Source: Pseudomonas sp. Bout1 (GTDB lineage Bacteria > Pseudomonadota > Gammaproteobacteria > Pseudomonadales > Pseudomonadaceae). From it: 64,000 bases of DNA. The notes below the pieces were generated by a model. It saw nothing but the letters and a program-made list of their open reading frames with translations, was not told the origin of the DNA and made no database searches. Positions 16,721-24,501 of this stretch are shown piece by piece. Position numbers and translations under genes: made by a program. The DNA lies in assembly GCF_034314165.1 (NCBI RefSeq), contig NZ_JAVIWK010000001.1:2557001-2621000 (forward strand), given 5' to 3'. How positions within the stretch are numbered: position 1 is the stretch's first letter; each line of letters starts with the position of its first letter.

Positions 16721-17317
16721 TTAGGCCGTGACGCGCTCGCCAATCACCTTCGTGGTGAAGCTCACCGAGTACTCAGTGGTCAACTCAAACAGGCCTTTGC
16801 AAGTATCGCACTCGATATTCTTGTCGCCGTAGTCCTCGGTTTCAATGTGAATGACCGTCGCGCAGTGCGGACATTTGCATTCGTCCTGAGCGCGATAATC
16901 CCACTCGTCATAGTCGGTCTCGGCGATCTTGGCCAGCGCTGCGGCTTTCGCAACGGCGTCTTCTGCGTCCTGGCAAGGTTTGCAGGTGAAGCCGTCAGGA
17001 TGGCCCCACGGTGTTTGCGTGAGCTTCGAGCGGTGAGTGCTGCACAGGCGGCAAACGTCGTGCATGTCGCAGACGCTGTAGCTGTAACGCTCGCCGCTGC
17101 CGGTGCATTTGGCACAGCCAGACACCCAATACCAAGCACCATCGATGCGCTCTGCATACAACCCTTTCTCGGGGGCGGTGAGTTCTACATAAGGCAGGCC
17201 ATTACGATGCGGCTTTCCGTGCCAGCCGTCATTCCAGATGCACTTCGAACCGCTGCGCGTGCGCTCGGTCCACTCGCCGGGAATTTCCGGGATCAGAATC
17301 TTGGTGTCCTTGCTCAT
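16721..17317 (-). CDS. Cys-rich zinc-finger phage protein
   Basis: A 198-residue protein with several CxxC pairs: CAKC, CRLC, CKPC, CPHC and CDTC, consistent with two or three zinc ribbons. Its leader is the exact 36-bp repeat shared with the gene at 16205. Leftward operon; the function is unknown. Confidence 0.65.
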   Translation of the reverse strand: MSKDTKILIPEIPGEWTERTRSGSKCIWNDGWHGKPHRNGLPYVELTAPEKGLYAERIDGAWYWVSGCAKCTGSGERYSYSVCDMHDVCRLCSTHRSKLTQTPWGHPDGFTCKPCQDAEDAVAKAAALAKIAETDYDEWDYRAQDECKCPHCATVIHIETEDYGDKNIECDTCKGLFELTTEYSVSFTTKVIGERVTA

Positions 17318-17347
17318 GGATTATCTCCAGTCAGGCGCCGCCCTCCG
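17312..17347 (-). repeat. Duplicated translation leader, copy 2
   Basis: This is an exact copy of 16200-16235 covering the start codon and ribosome site of the gene at 17317. Confidence 0.75.
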
Positions 17348-17421
17348 TGACCGGTGGTAGACGCAGTTGAATAAAAGAAGACCGACAGATAAGATCTTTC
17401 GACTAAAGGAATCGCCTCAGT

Positions 17422-17649
17422 GTGATTTCTAACGAGCACGGGCTTAAGGCTTGCTTAAAAGAAACGTTCTTCCGTAGTTTGGCTATAGCATCGGACCTAG
17501 TGACTGTAGGCGGGTATGCGCTTCCATTGGCAGCCCCATTTTTTACCGACATCGACCTGGGAGTAGTACTGATGAGCACAACGACAGCAATTGAGTTTGG
17601 TGGGGCGGTTCTGGGAACGTTCGTATTCAAATTGCGAAGGACTGAGTAA
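17422..17649 (+). CDS. Small membrane protein, GTG start
   Basis: A 75-residue protein with two hydrophobic segments (about residues 23-43 and 47-68). GTG at 17422 has AAGGA 11-15 bp upstream. It lies on the plus strand within the leftward operon, like the other cargo genes. The tRNA-like element at 17613-17704 overlaps its 3' end. Confidence 0.5.
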   Translation: MISNEHGLKACLKETFFRSLAIASDLVTVGGYALPLAAPFFTDIDLGVVLMSTTTAIEFGGAVLGTFVFKLRRTE

Positions 17650-17704
17650 GTTAAGTGGCTTCCGGACAGATCCGCAGGGGGTTCAACTCCCCCCGTTCCC
17701 ACTA
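17613..17704 (+). other. tRNA-like 3' structure (T-arm and acceptor)
   Basis: GGGGG-TTCAACT-CCCCC (17677-17693) is a perfect T-arm with a consensus T-loop. CGTTCCC (17694-17700), A and CTA follow. A matching acceptor 5' strand GGGAACG occurs at 17613-17619. The interior (57 nt) gives no clear D-arm or anticodon arm and the tail is CTA, not CCA. It may be a degenerate tRNA or tmRNA 3' end left by a past integration, or a mimic. Confidence 0.45.
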
Positions 17705-17781
17705 ATTCTCCACCCGGTGAAATAACCTCGTCGCCGGGATCACCCTATGAAATCGACACGTTTTTGCCATAGCGACAAGGC

Positions 17782-18093
17782 TTAGGCTTCTTCGGCGTCG
17801 AGCCGAGATGCTTGGCGCTGGCCGATGGCGTAGAGCTCTGCCGCCACGTTTTCTGTAACTTCGATTTTGTGGCGCGAACGGAGCGCTTCACGTGCGCCAT
17901 CGCGGCCGAGTGAGTGCACATAGCGCAGGCATCCAGCGATCACCGATGCCTGCTCAGTGTCTTCAGTCCAGGCCATGAGCTCGGCAAGCATCTGCTTGTC
18001 GCCAGCACGCACCCGGTGCCGCAACTCTTCCTCGCCAAGCTCCTTGCGTTTCGCCGCGCTCTTTGCAGATCGCGTCTTTTGATCCATGGCCAT
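17782..18093 (-). CDS. Phage protein of unknown function
   Basis: A 103-residue, mostly helical, charged protein (MAMDQKTRSAKSAAKRKELG). GAGG lies 7 bp upstream of ATG. Leftward operon. No family is recognised; the basic N-terminus and helical pattern would suit nucleic-acid contact. Confidence 0.6.
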   Translation of the reverse strand: MAMDQKTRSAKSAAKRKELGEEELRHRVRAGDKQMLAELMAWTEDTEQASVIAGCLRYVHSLGRDGAREALRSRHKIEVTENVAAELYAIGQRQASRLDAEEA

Positions 18094-18162
18094 GGCTTAC
18101 CTCTTCTATTCCGCTGGCCGGCAGTGCGAGCCAGGTTTGACGTTTGCGTTGCTGGATGCGGG

Positions 18163-18753
18163 CTATGCGGCGCATTTAGTTCGCCCCGGTTTTGCTTTTG
18201 GGTAGTCGATGCCGTGGGCCGCGATGATCCGCTCAAAGGCTTTTGACCCCATGGCCAGACTCCCAAGGCACTGGCGCCGGGTCAGGCCCAGCTCCAGGAA
18301 TGCCTGGATTCGCTCAGCGTATTTCGCATCGCTGGCTGCATCCGCTCGCCGGGGCGCCAGGTTTCGCGCGCCGCCCCGGGTTGGAGCCTTGAACGTAATC
18401 CCGAACTCCTGGCCGATGGTGGAAACCGTGCGCCGGTCAATCCCGAGCTCTTCCGCTACGTCAACCTTTGCGTGGGTGGGGGCAAGCTCGCGAATTCGCT
18501 CCACGAGCTTAAGGCGTTTCTGGGTGCGAATATCGAGCGGCGCCATCGGCAGTGGAGCCGACTCAACCCGCCGCCGAACAAACGGCTTCGGCGCCGGCGG
18601 CTCCTGAGGCACATAAACTACGGGCTTCGGTGGCGGGGTAGGCTCGGCCACTTCGATTTCGCCGCCCGCAGCTACGAACTCGGCGACCTGGGCGGCCAAC
18701 TCATCCGAGGCCGGGCGCAGTTCCTCGATCATGCTGAGGTGGTTGCTGATCAT
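18163..18753 (-). CDS. HTH-containing phage regulator, putative
   Basis: A 196-residue protein. A Pro-rich linker in the middle (EPTPPPKPVVYVPQEPPAPK) precedes a helix-turn-helix-like segment at about residues 84-115 (AKVDVAEELGIDRRTVSTIG). ATG at 18753 has GAGG upstream; a longer frame to 18843 overlaps the Gp157 gene and lacks a site. It probably controls transcription or binds DNA in the early operon. Confidence 0.6.
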   Translation of the reverse strand: MISNHLSMIEELRPASDELAAQVAEFVAAGGEIEVAEPTPPPKPVVYVPQEPPAPKPFVRRRVESAPLPMAPLDIRTQKRLKLVERIRELAPTHAKVDVAEELGIDRRTVSTIGQEFGITFKAPTRGGARNLAPRRADAASDAKYAERIQAFLELGLTRRQCLGSLAMGSKAFERIIAAHGIDYPKAKPGRTKCAA

Positions 18754-18760
18754 GATGGCC

Positions 18761-19324
18761 TCACTTGATCCGTATCGAACTGTCGCCGCGCTCCAGATGA
18801 GCCCAGGTTGGTTCGGGTAGAAGTTCGTGTTCGGCGTCTTCACCGGCGGCCATCCGCTTACGCACCACCTCGTTGTGATCGCGGATTTCCTTGAGCTTGG
18901 AGGCGATGGCTTTTTTGTCTGGGGTGATGCTTGATTTCACGGAGGTCAACTCATCCGGCACCGCATCCTCGTTGTCAACGATCACCCGTTCGCTGCCCAT
19001 GGCCAAGGTGATGGTGAACAACGGGCGCTTGATCGACTTGATGTCGGCGGCTTCCATGTTGCGGCGCAGGTAGTCGCTGATCTGCGCCACGCTGTTGGAC
19101 TTGATCCGTTTGAGTTCGGCCAGGCGTTCGATCTCGTTGTCGATCGCTGTCACGTCGCTTTCGATGTTCCGGCGCAACATGACGATGTTGTCGGCCTTGT
19201 CGTTGAAGTCGCCTTGAACCTCGTCCATGGCGTGCTGCAGGGCCTCTTTCAAGCCTTCGTCGTCGGTGTCGGCCATAGCCTGGAGTTCGGCGAGCTTGCC
19301 GGTGAGTGCGTAGAGTTGAGTCAT
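18761..19324 (-). CDS. Gp157-family phage protein
   Basis: A 187-residue protein matching the siphovirus Gp157 family pattern: MTQLYALTGKLAELQAMADT at the N-terminus, a central coiled coil, and ITPDKKAIASKLKEI in the C-terminal half. Gp157 genes usually lie in phage recombination cassettes, as here beside a putative annealing protein; the family was first linked to phage resistance in Streptococcus thermophilus. It overlaps its upstream neighbour by 4 bp (ATGA). Confidence 0.75.
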   Translation of the reverse strand: MTQLYALTGKLAELQAMADTDDEGLKEALQHAMDEVQGDFNDKADNIVMLRRNIESDVTAIDNEIERLAELKRIKSNSVAQISDYLRRNMEAADIKSIKRPLFTITLAMGSERVIVDNEDAVPDELTSVKSSITPDKKAIASKLKEIRDHNEVVRKRMAAGEDAEHELLPEPTWAHLERGDSSIRIK

Positions 19325-20055
19325 GCTGCGGCCTCCGTGCCTTTTTCAAGCACAGCTTTGCGCTCCTCAAATGCTCGAGTGATTCGCGCTATGAAAGTGG
19401 GTTCGTTGCGGCGAGTTGCCTCGCGGATGTATTTCACGTTGAGCGTCTTCAGCTCGTAGGCTGTTACCGCCTTGCCGATGGTCTCTACCGCCGATGCTAG
19501 CCAGTCAATGCGCTCCTGTTTCTGGCGCACTATTTCGGCATCCTTGTCGGCTGCATCTTCAAGACGCTCATCGTCTTTGAGCTGCTCGACATAGCTGGCG
19601 TCATCAAACATGCCGAGGAACACGTCCGCGCTGAAGCCAAGCATCGACAGCGACTTCTTGATGGCATCGGTCAGCGACTTCTTCGGCGCCTCGCCATCTG
19701 TTGTCGTGCCGAACTTCGATTTGTAGAGGTAGCGAGTGCAGCCATACTGCTCGATCTCGCCGCGCTTGCCGTCCAATTCGAACCAGAAGCGAATCTTGAT
19801 GGTGTGGTTGAGCTCTCGACCCAGTACGAGGCGTTTGTCGCCTTCGCCGCTGGCCATTTCTGAGCCTTCGTCGAAGCGCTCCTCCATTACTGACCACCCA
19901 AACCCGATGCCGACAGGCCCGAATATCTCTGTGGCTTTCATGATCATCGCCGTGCCGTTCAGGCTGGTGATCTTCTGGCCGCCAACCTCGGCAGCTTTGG
20001 TGTAACGGGTGTCGGTCGTGCTGACCTTTTCCCAGATCTGCATGTTCGTCGACAT
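19321..20055 (-). CDS. Putative single-strand annealing protein (Rad52-like)
   Basis: A 244-residue protein. N-terminal half: ITSLNGTAMIMKATEIFGP followed by VGIGFGWSV, resembling the beta-beta-alpha core of Rad52/Sak-type annealing proteins. Then come a beta-rich part and a helical C-terminus. ATG at 20055 overlaps the GHKL stop (TGATG). Position next to Gp157 supports a recombination role. I rely on pattern resemblance only, so another recombination-associated family is possible. Confidence 0.5.
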   Translation of the reverse strand: MSTNMQIWEKVSTTDTRYTKAAEVGGQKITSLNGTAMIMKATEIFGPVGIGFGWSVMEERFDEGSEMASGEGDKRLVLGRELNHTIKIRFWFELDGKRGEIEQYGCTRYLYKSKFGTTTDGEAPKKSLTDAIKKSLSMLGFSADVFLGMFDDASYVEQLKDDERLEDAADKDAEIVRQKQERIDWLASAVETIGKAVTAYELKTLNVKYIREATRRNEPTFIARITRAFEERKAVLEKGTEAAA

Positions 20056-21149
20056 CACTTATTCCTCCAGCCGTCAGCACGCTTGACCAGTTCCTTGAAG
20101 GAAGCCGCGGGCAGCCTGCTCATGTATTTTTTGTTGTCGCGGTACCATTCTTCCAGGGCAGCTTTGGGCGTCTGGATGGCCACGACGTGGGCGACCTGCT
20201 GTTTGTATGAGGTCGAGTTGGCGACTTGCGAATGGAATGTCCGGCTCACCACTACGGTGTTGGTCATTCCCTGCTTGACCAGGGTGTTCAGCTCTTCCTG
20301 GGATTGAACGGCAATGGCGCCCGGGTGTTTCTGCTGGAACAACCTGTAGCAGGCCTCTCTCACCAGTTCGGTGCTGCCGTACTCGACGTATTCAACGTCG
20401 GGAATTCCTGCCTCGATCTTCTCCGCCACCTCATCCAGGCGCCCGGTGTCGATCCAGGCGTTTTTGGATACCTGTTTCAAGTCCCAACCGCTGACCGTCT
20501 GGCGGTCACGCTCAAGCTGCAGGTGTTCGGGGAGGATGTCGTAGCCGTAGGTCAGGTCGGTGTCGCAAACAAACAGCGTGCCGACGTAAAGCTTTCCGGG
20601 CCGGGAGGGCAGGATGTGGCCGTACTTGGTGCCGATTACGTCGCTCATTGGTGGCTGCATGCGCAGGCACATGCTGCGGATTTCCGCTTCGTCATCATCG
20701 GTGAGGCCGGAGACGACGAATTCAACACCCTGATTCTGCCGGTGCGCCGGGGTCTCGTTGATGCACAACACTTCGGCGTCGAACTGGTCACTGTGCCGGA
20801 ATTCAGGCACCCACTGCTTGTTGCCGTTCCAAACCTTCACGTCGTAACCGTTCCGGGTCAGCACCAGCAGGGCAATTTTGTAGCCCTCGCCGAAGCTGCC
20901 GATGGCATCAGTGCGGTCAGACTTGGACGTACTGCCCAGCACCAGGGTGCTGGCCTCCAGCCTTGCAAAGCGGCTGGTGATGAACAGCTGGCCGTCAGCG
21001 AAGGCGTATTCGAAAGGTGACTCACTATCCAGGGCGTTCTGCACCAGCTCCCGGATGGCCTCTTTCAGGCCCCAGTGGCGGACGTAATCGCGGGACAGGG
21101 GAAGTTCGTAGGATTTGGAACGGATGCGATCTGCAATTGCTGCGAGCAT
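20055..21149 (-). CDS. GHKL-fold ATPase
   Basis: A 364-residue protein with the Bergerat ATP-binding fold. The N box is IRELVQNALDSES (about residues 31-43, Glu and Asn visible) and the G box is GSFGEGYKIALLVL (about residues 84-97). This fold is shared by MutL, Hsp90, gyrase B and Morc-type proteins. ATG at 21149 has GGGAG 6 bp upstream; a Met 6 codons earlier has no proper site. Its C-terminal half (about 200 residues) is not recognised. It sits in the recombination cassette, so DNA processing or anti-defence roles are possible. Confidence 0.75.
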   Translation of the reverse strand: MLAAIADRIRSKSYELPLSRDYVRHWGLKEAIRELVQNALDSESPFEYAFADGQLFITSRFARLEASTLVLGSTSKSDRTDAIGSFGEGYKIALLVLTRNGYDVKVWNGNKQWVPEFRHSDQFDAEVLCINETPAHRQNQGVEFVVSGLTDDDEAEIRSMCLRMQPPMSDVIGTKYGHILPSRPGKLYVGTLFVCDTDLTYGYDILPEHLQLERDRQTVSGWDLKQVSKNAWIDTGRLDEVAEKIEAGIPDVEYVEYGSTELVREACYRLFQQKHPGAIAVQSQEELNTLVKQGMTNTVVVSRTFHSQVANSTSYKQQVAHVVAIQTPKAALEEWYRDNKKYMSRLPAASFKELVKRADGWRNK

Positions 21150-21195
21150 GACTATCTCCCGCGCCATCCTTGCGGTGGGCGCTGTGCGGAATGAT

Positions 21196-21300
21196 TTATT
21201 GGGTGATCAGGCCGCCGATGGCGGGGCCCAGGAATACAACTGCGATGAAGGTCAGGCCGACGATGGCCGAGGTCAGGCGGATGGCTTGGCGGGTCGTCAT
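21196..21300 (-). CDS. 34-residue membrane peptide
   Basis: The frame MTTRQAIRLTSAIVGLTFIA...GGLITQ gives one membrane helix. Its start overlaps the stop of the zinc-finger gene (ATGA at 21297-21300). It fits the chain of 4-bp overlaps from 22373 down to here, which supports translation. Confidence 0.55.
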   Translation of the reverse strand: MTTRQAIRLTSAIVGLTFIAVVFLGPAIGGLITQ

Positions 21301-21551
21301 GGTATGCACCGCTCGCTACCGCCGCAGTAGCTGTAATCGGGGTGGAACTCACGCGCATCGCAGTCGAACACGTAGTCATTCCCGCACGATCTGCACTCTG
21401 CTTTCCAAACTTTGCCGATCCGCTGCAAACCCTCAGGCTCCCGCCCCTGAGAAGCTTCGTTACGGTAGTTGTGCTCGATTCGATTGTTACGTTTGCTCTG
21501 CGCTGCGCGAATGCGCGCGGTGTCAGTCGCGTCGAACCTTCTGAGCTTCAT
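21297..21551 (-). CDS. Small Cys-rich protein
   Basis: An 84-residue protein with a basic N-terminal half (MKLRRFDATDTARIRAAQSK) and a Cys cluster (CRSCGNDYVFDC...YCGGSERC) that may bind zinc. It overlaps both neighbours by 4 bp. Function unknown. Confidence 0.6.
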   Translation of the reverse strand: MKLRRFDATDTARIRAAQSKRNNRIEHNYRNEASQGREPEGLQRIGKVWKAECRSCGNDYVFDCDAREFHPDYSYCGGSERCIP

Positions 21552-21751
21552 GCCTTCACCTCATAAGCGACAGTCCACTCACCGCACATGCAGGCCCGGC
21601 CACTCCAGGCGTGAACATTTGGGATGCCAGCGTCATGTGCCAGCGAAAGGGCGCCCAGCCACTTGGTGTGAGTGAAGGCCAGAATCATGCGGTCGGCGGG
21701 CAGTTCTTCGATTTGCTCGTCGATCAGCGATTTCACGATGGGCGTTGTCAT
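21548..21751 (-). CDS. Small phage protein
   Basis: A 67-residue protein (MTTPIVKSLIDEQIEELPAD), with CMCGE near the end. Four-base overlaps with both neighbours place it in the translationally coupled chain 22373-21196. Function unknown. Confidence 0.6.
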   Translation of the reverse strand: MTTPIVKSLIDEQIEELPADRMILAFTHTKWLGALSLAHDAGIPNVHAWSGRACMCGEWTVAYEVKA

Positions 21752-21939
21752 GCGGCCTCCTTGCGCTGCCTGGTGATTTTCAGCAGGCGCTGGCAGTAGT
21801 GGTTGAATTCTTCGACGGTGATCGCGTCGCCGGTGAGCATGTTGGTGATCATCCGCGCCACCACCGCCTGGGCACCTGGCTCGCTGTCGGGATGCTCAAG
21901 GCTTTCTAAGGCCTCATCGATCAGGATGTGCGGGCTCAT
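21748..21939 (-). CDS. Small phage protein
   Basis: A 63-residue helical protein (MSPHILIDEALESLEHPDSE...HYCQRLLKITRQRKEAA). ATGA overlaps on both sides. Function unknown. Confidence 0.6.
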   Translation of the reverse strand: MSPHILIDEALESLEHPDSEPGAQAVVARMITNMLTGDAITVEEFNHYCQRLLKITRQRKEAA

Positions 21940-22373
21940 AGGTCTGCATCTACGTCGTCTTCGCGCTCTTCCCGTTCCGCTGCTACCGCGTCTTCGGCAT
22001 ACGGCCTCAGCAGCGCTACGGCGATCTTCTCGACGGCCTCAATCGGGCGTTGCTGTCCCAGCAGGTCGGCAGCGTGGGCCCGGGCATCGCTCTGGCTGCC
22101 GAGCATCGCCGACAGCAGCAGGCGGGCAAACGAATCGCGCTGATCCAGGCCGTCTATCTGGCGCTGGTTCAGGTGGCCCTGCAGGTAGGTACAGAACCGA
22201 TCGAACGTCACCACCTGCGGCTGGCCGTAGCGGCGCTTCCACTTGATGTCCATCCCGCACACCAACTGTTCCGCCGAATGCTCAAGCCAGTCAGTCACCT
22301 CGTCGCTCTCGCGGACATCTGGAGGCAACTGAGCGTCGTAACGCTCCTGGCATATCTTCAATGCTGCGTTCAT
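21936..22373 (-). CDS. Phage protein of unknown function
   Basis: A 145-residue protein, first of the coupled chain of small genes down to 21196. Helical; the C-terminus is highly charged (AEREEREDDVDADL). No motif is recognised. Confidence 0.6.
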   Translation of the reverse strand: MNAALKICQERYDAQLPPDVRESDEVTDWLEHSAEQLVCGMDIKWKRRYGQPQVVTFDRFCTYLQGHLNQRQIDGLDQRDSFARLLLSAMLGSQSDARAHAADLLGQQRPIEAVEKIAVALLRPYAEDAVAAEREEREDDVDADL

Positions 22374-22394
22374 GCTCGCCTCCAGGCTGGCGGG

Positions 22395-22579
22395 TCAGTC
22401 GTGGTAGCTGATAACTCGGTCGATGCTGTGCACTTCCATCACATCGATGTGTTCAAGCTCTTCGATGGTCTCGACGAACTCATCAAGGTTGCCGTTTCGG
22501 TCGAGAGTGACGATTGCCCACTCAGTTACGAGGCGAGTGATCTTCGCTTTGACTCGGCGAGGCTTGCGGAATCGCTCAT
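22395..22579 (-). pseudogene. Possible frameshifted small gene
   Basis: ATG at 22579 has a good GGAGG site but its frame stops after 17 codons (MSDSASLAESKRRSLAS). An overlapping frame continues as VKAKITRLVTEWAIVTLDRN and on to DRVISYHD ending at 22395, with protein-like composition but no start codon. A one-base loss near the start would explain both. Alternatively the second frame uses a rare start. Confidence 0.4.
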
Positions 22580-22600
22580 GGCGACCTCCAGTGTTTGGGG

Positions 22601-22942
22601 TTACGCGGTGGCTTTGGCGATTGCGGCTTTTGCCAAATCCCGAATCTCATCAACGGTGATTTGAAGGGCCTCTTGCGAAGTGCAGGAGCCAGTGCATGGC
22701 CCGCATCCACAGTCATGTGGTCGAGCAATGCGCTCAAGCGCCTTAAACAGATCCGGCGCGGCGGCTATCAGCTTGGCGTTGGCCCATTGCATCTCTGGCC
22801 GCCTGCCAAAGAGCACGTCTCCAGCACTAACGGCGTTCAGGGCGTCCGCAACCACGCATCGTCCAGCTGAGATAGAAATCTGGCCGGAACCTTCGACCAC
22901 GCCGTTAATATTCCACGGCCCCGGTGTGTGCTTCGTTTCCAT
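22601..22942 (-). CDS. Ea22-like small phage protein
   Basis: A 113-residue protein with the pattern HTPGPWNINGVVEGSGQ and WANAKLIAAAPDLFKALERI, common in early proteins of many phages of enteric bacteria and pseudomonads. A Cys-rich insert (HDCGCGPCTGSC) follows. Start at 22942 (METKHTPG); an upstream Met lacks a site. Function unknown. Confidence 0.7.
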   Translation of the reverse strand: METKHTPGPWNINGVVEGSGQISISAGRCVVADALNAVSAGDVLFGRRPEMQWANAKLIAAAPDLFKALERIARPHDCGCGPCTGSCTSQEALQITVDEIRDLAKAAIAKATA

Positions 22943-23084
22943 GACTCTCTCCATTCGTTGGTTCACCTGTATTCGTCAACACTCATGCCTCCCGCTGGTT
23001 GCCGATGGGCGCGGGGGAGGAGTGCTGACGTAATAGGGGTGGGGAAGGGGGCCGGTCTTTCCCGGCTGTCATGGCGTTGGTTGT

Positions 23085-23849
23085 TCAGTCGTAAATGCCG
23101 TAGCTGAACTCATCCTCATCGCAGTCGACGATGATCTTCGAGGAGCCGAAGTAGAGTGCTGCGACCATCTTCTCGAATGGAGAGCGGAATCGCAGGGTCT
23201 GGCTGATCTTCTCCCCGTCGATCTTGGCGGAGTACACAGTGCCAACCTCGCGCCCCTCCTCGTCACGATCCTTGCCGTTACGGTCGAAGCTGATGTGGAT
23301 GGCGTTGTCGAGCATGTATTCGCTGCGCTCGGAACTTCGGGAGTAAACTGAGGAGCCATGATCTTTGGGCTTCTTGTCGAAGTAGATATGCAGGCCACCG
23401 TAGTCAGATGGCTGAAAGCGAATGTCTGGATGCTCCCAGTGCTCTTCGGCGGCGGACTCTTTATGGTCCTCGACGAAGGCTTCCATCAGGTCCTGCAGGC
23501 TGATCACCGCTGGCATCGCGTCCTTGTTCAGCACTTCGTCGATTTGCTGCTGCGCCAGGCGCACCATGTCGGCCTCGACGCCGCTGTTTTCCCACTTCTC
23601 TTTAAGAGCGGCCGCAATCATTGCGTTGTAGCGCGTCAGTTCAAAAATGGTGGTCAGGTTGGCCGGAAGCGCAGCTTTGATTGCCTCCTCAACCTGCTTG
23701 CCCATGTCGCCGTAACGGCCGAAGCAGTTGTCGACTACGCTGGTGAACATCTTTTTGACGTGCTCGTCGATGATTTCGACTGGCTTGTCGCTGTTTGCAA
23801 AGGCAGTGACGCGCTCGGCCAGCAGCGCTTGAAGTGTTTGTTCGCTCAT
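23085..23849 (-). CDS. Phage protein of unknown function
   Basis: A 254-residue protein, helical in the first two thirds with a beta-rich C-terminus (GGLHIYFDKKPKDHGSSVYS). ATG at 23849 has GGAG 6-9 bp upstream. It is the second gene of the leftward operon. It is acidic (DCDEDEFSYGIYD at the end). No family is recognised. Confidence 0.6.
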   Translation of the reverse strand: MSEQTLQALLAERVTAFANSDKPVEIIDEHVKKMFTSVVDNCFGRYGDMGKQVEEAIKAALPANLTTIFELTRYNAMIAAALKEKWENSGVEADMVRLAQQQIDEVLNKDAMPAVISLQDLMEAFVEDHKESAAEEHWEHPDIRFQPSDYGGLHIYFDKKPKDHGSSVYSRSSERSEYMLDNAIHISFDRNGKDRDEEGREVGTVYSAKIDGEKISQTLRFRSPFEKMVAALYFGSSKIIVDCDEDEFSYGIYD

Positions 23850-23921
23850 TTGAGGCTCCGTGCTTGATCGGTTGTTTTCCCAATGCCCACCGCTCTGGAT
23901 GGGCATCAGTGAAAAGGTCCG

Positions 23922-24176
23922 TCATGCTGCGAACAGCTCTTGCTGGTGTGGCTGAGGCGTGCACCGCTGGAGCCCGGCGCGTATGGCTGATTCCAGCAGT
24001 TCGGCGTCTTGCTCAAGCTCAGGGAATTGCCCGGCAAATCCGCTCACGGCGCAGCGAAGTGCGGTTGCTTCACGCTGCAGCGTTGGAATCACGATGCTGC
24101 GCATGTTGCCGATGGTGCGCAGATCCAGGCTGCACTCCCGGCATAGCCGGATGTAGTCGAGCATGTACTTCGGCAT
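23922..24176 (-). CDS. First gene of the leftward early operon, unknown function
   Basis: An 84-residue protein (MPKYMLDYIRLCRECSLDLR). It follows the promoter at 24502-24530 after a leader of about 320 nt with boxA and boxB-like sequences. In lambda this position is held by the antiterminator N. The protein here is not obviously Arg-rich at its N-terminus, so identity as an N analogue is only positional. Confidence 0.55.
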   Translation of the reverse strand: MPKYMLDYIRLCRECSLDLRTIGNMRSIVIPTLQREATALRCAVSGFAGQFPELEQDAELLESAIRAGLQRCTPQPHQQELFAA

Positions 24177-24415
24177 TTCACTTCCTCCGGTTGTCATCCC
24201 AAGCAGCCCTCGCGAGAAGGCTGCTCAGTGATGCTTTCCGCCGTGACCCGCAACTGGCGTCGGTCACCGGCTTGAATCAAATGTCACTCCAGCCGCGGGC
24301 CTTTCGGCTTGTTCTCCCGCTGGATAACTGTTCTTGGCGCTTTACGCTGTACGCCCGGGTCAGTTGCCAACCCTCTGAACCGTTTAGGCCGGTTCATCGC
24401 TGCCTTTGAATCTGG

Positions 24416-24432
24416 GCCGGTGGTTATCCGGC
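24416..24432 (-). promoter_or_regulatory. boxB-like hairpin
   Basis: On the minus strand GCCGG-ATAACCA-CCGGC forms a 5-bp stem with a 7-nt loop, 12 nt after boxA. The order and spacing fit a nut site for an N-type antiterminator. Confidence 0.5.
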
Positions 24433-24444
24433 AAGGGGTGTCGC

Positions 24445-24453
24445 TAAAGAGCG
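24445..24453 (-). promoter_or_regulatory. boxA sequence
   Basis: CGCTCTTTA on the minus strand equals the bacterial boxA core that binds NusB/S10. It lies about 50 nt after the -10 box of the leftward promoter. Confidence 0.6.
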
Positions 24454-24501
24454 GCGCAGGTTTCTCTGCTGGCGATTCGCTGTGGCGTCTCGATGGGTGT
24501 A

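Larger units (their letters stand above)
24177..24500 (-). other. Untranslated leader of the leftward operon
   Basis: No gene is seen here. On the minus strand it holds a boxA-like sequence (24445-24453), a boxB-like hairpin (24416-24432) and, near the end, a hairpin AGCAGCC/GGCTGCT (about 24202-24226). This resembles a lambda nutL leader. Confidence 0.6.

Noticed and set aside
17403..17702. Minus-strand 99-codon frame opposite the 17422 gene
   Set aside because: Its start is antisense to the tRNA-like T-arm, a common source of spurious frames. No convincing ribosome site.
20226..21020. Plus-strand 264-codon frame
   Set aside because: Antisense to the GHKL ATPase, whose N and G boxes are clear.
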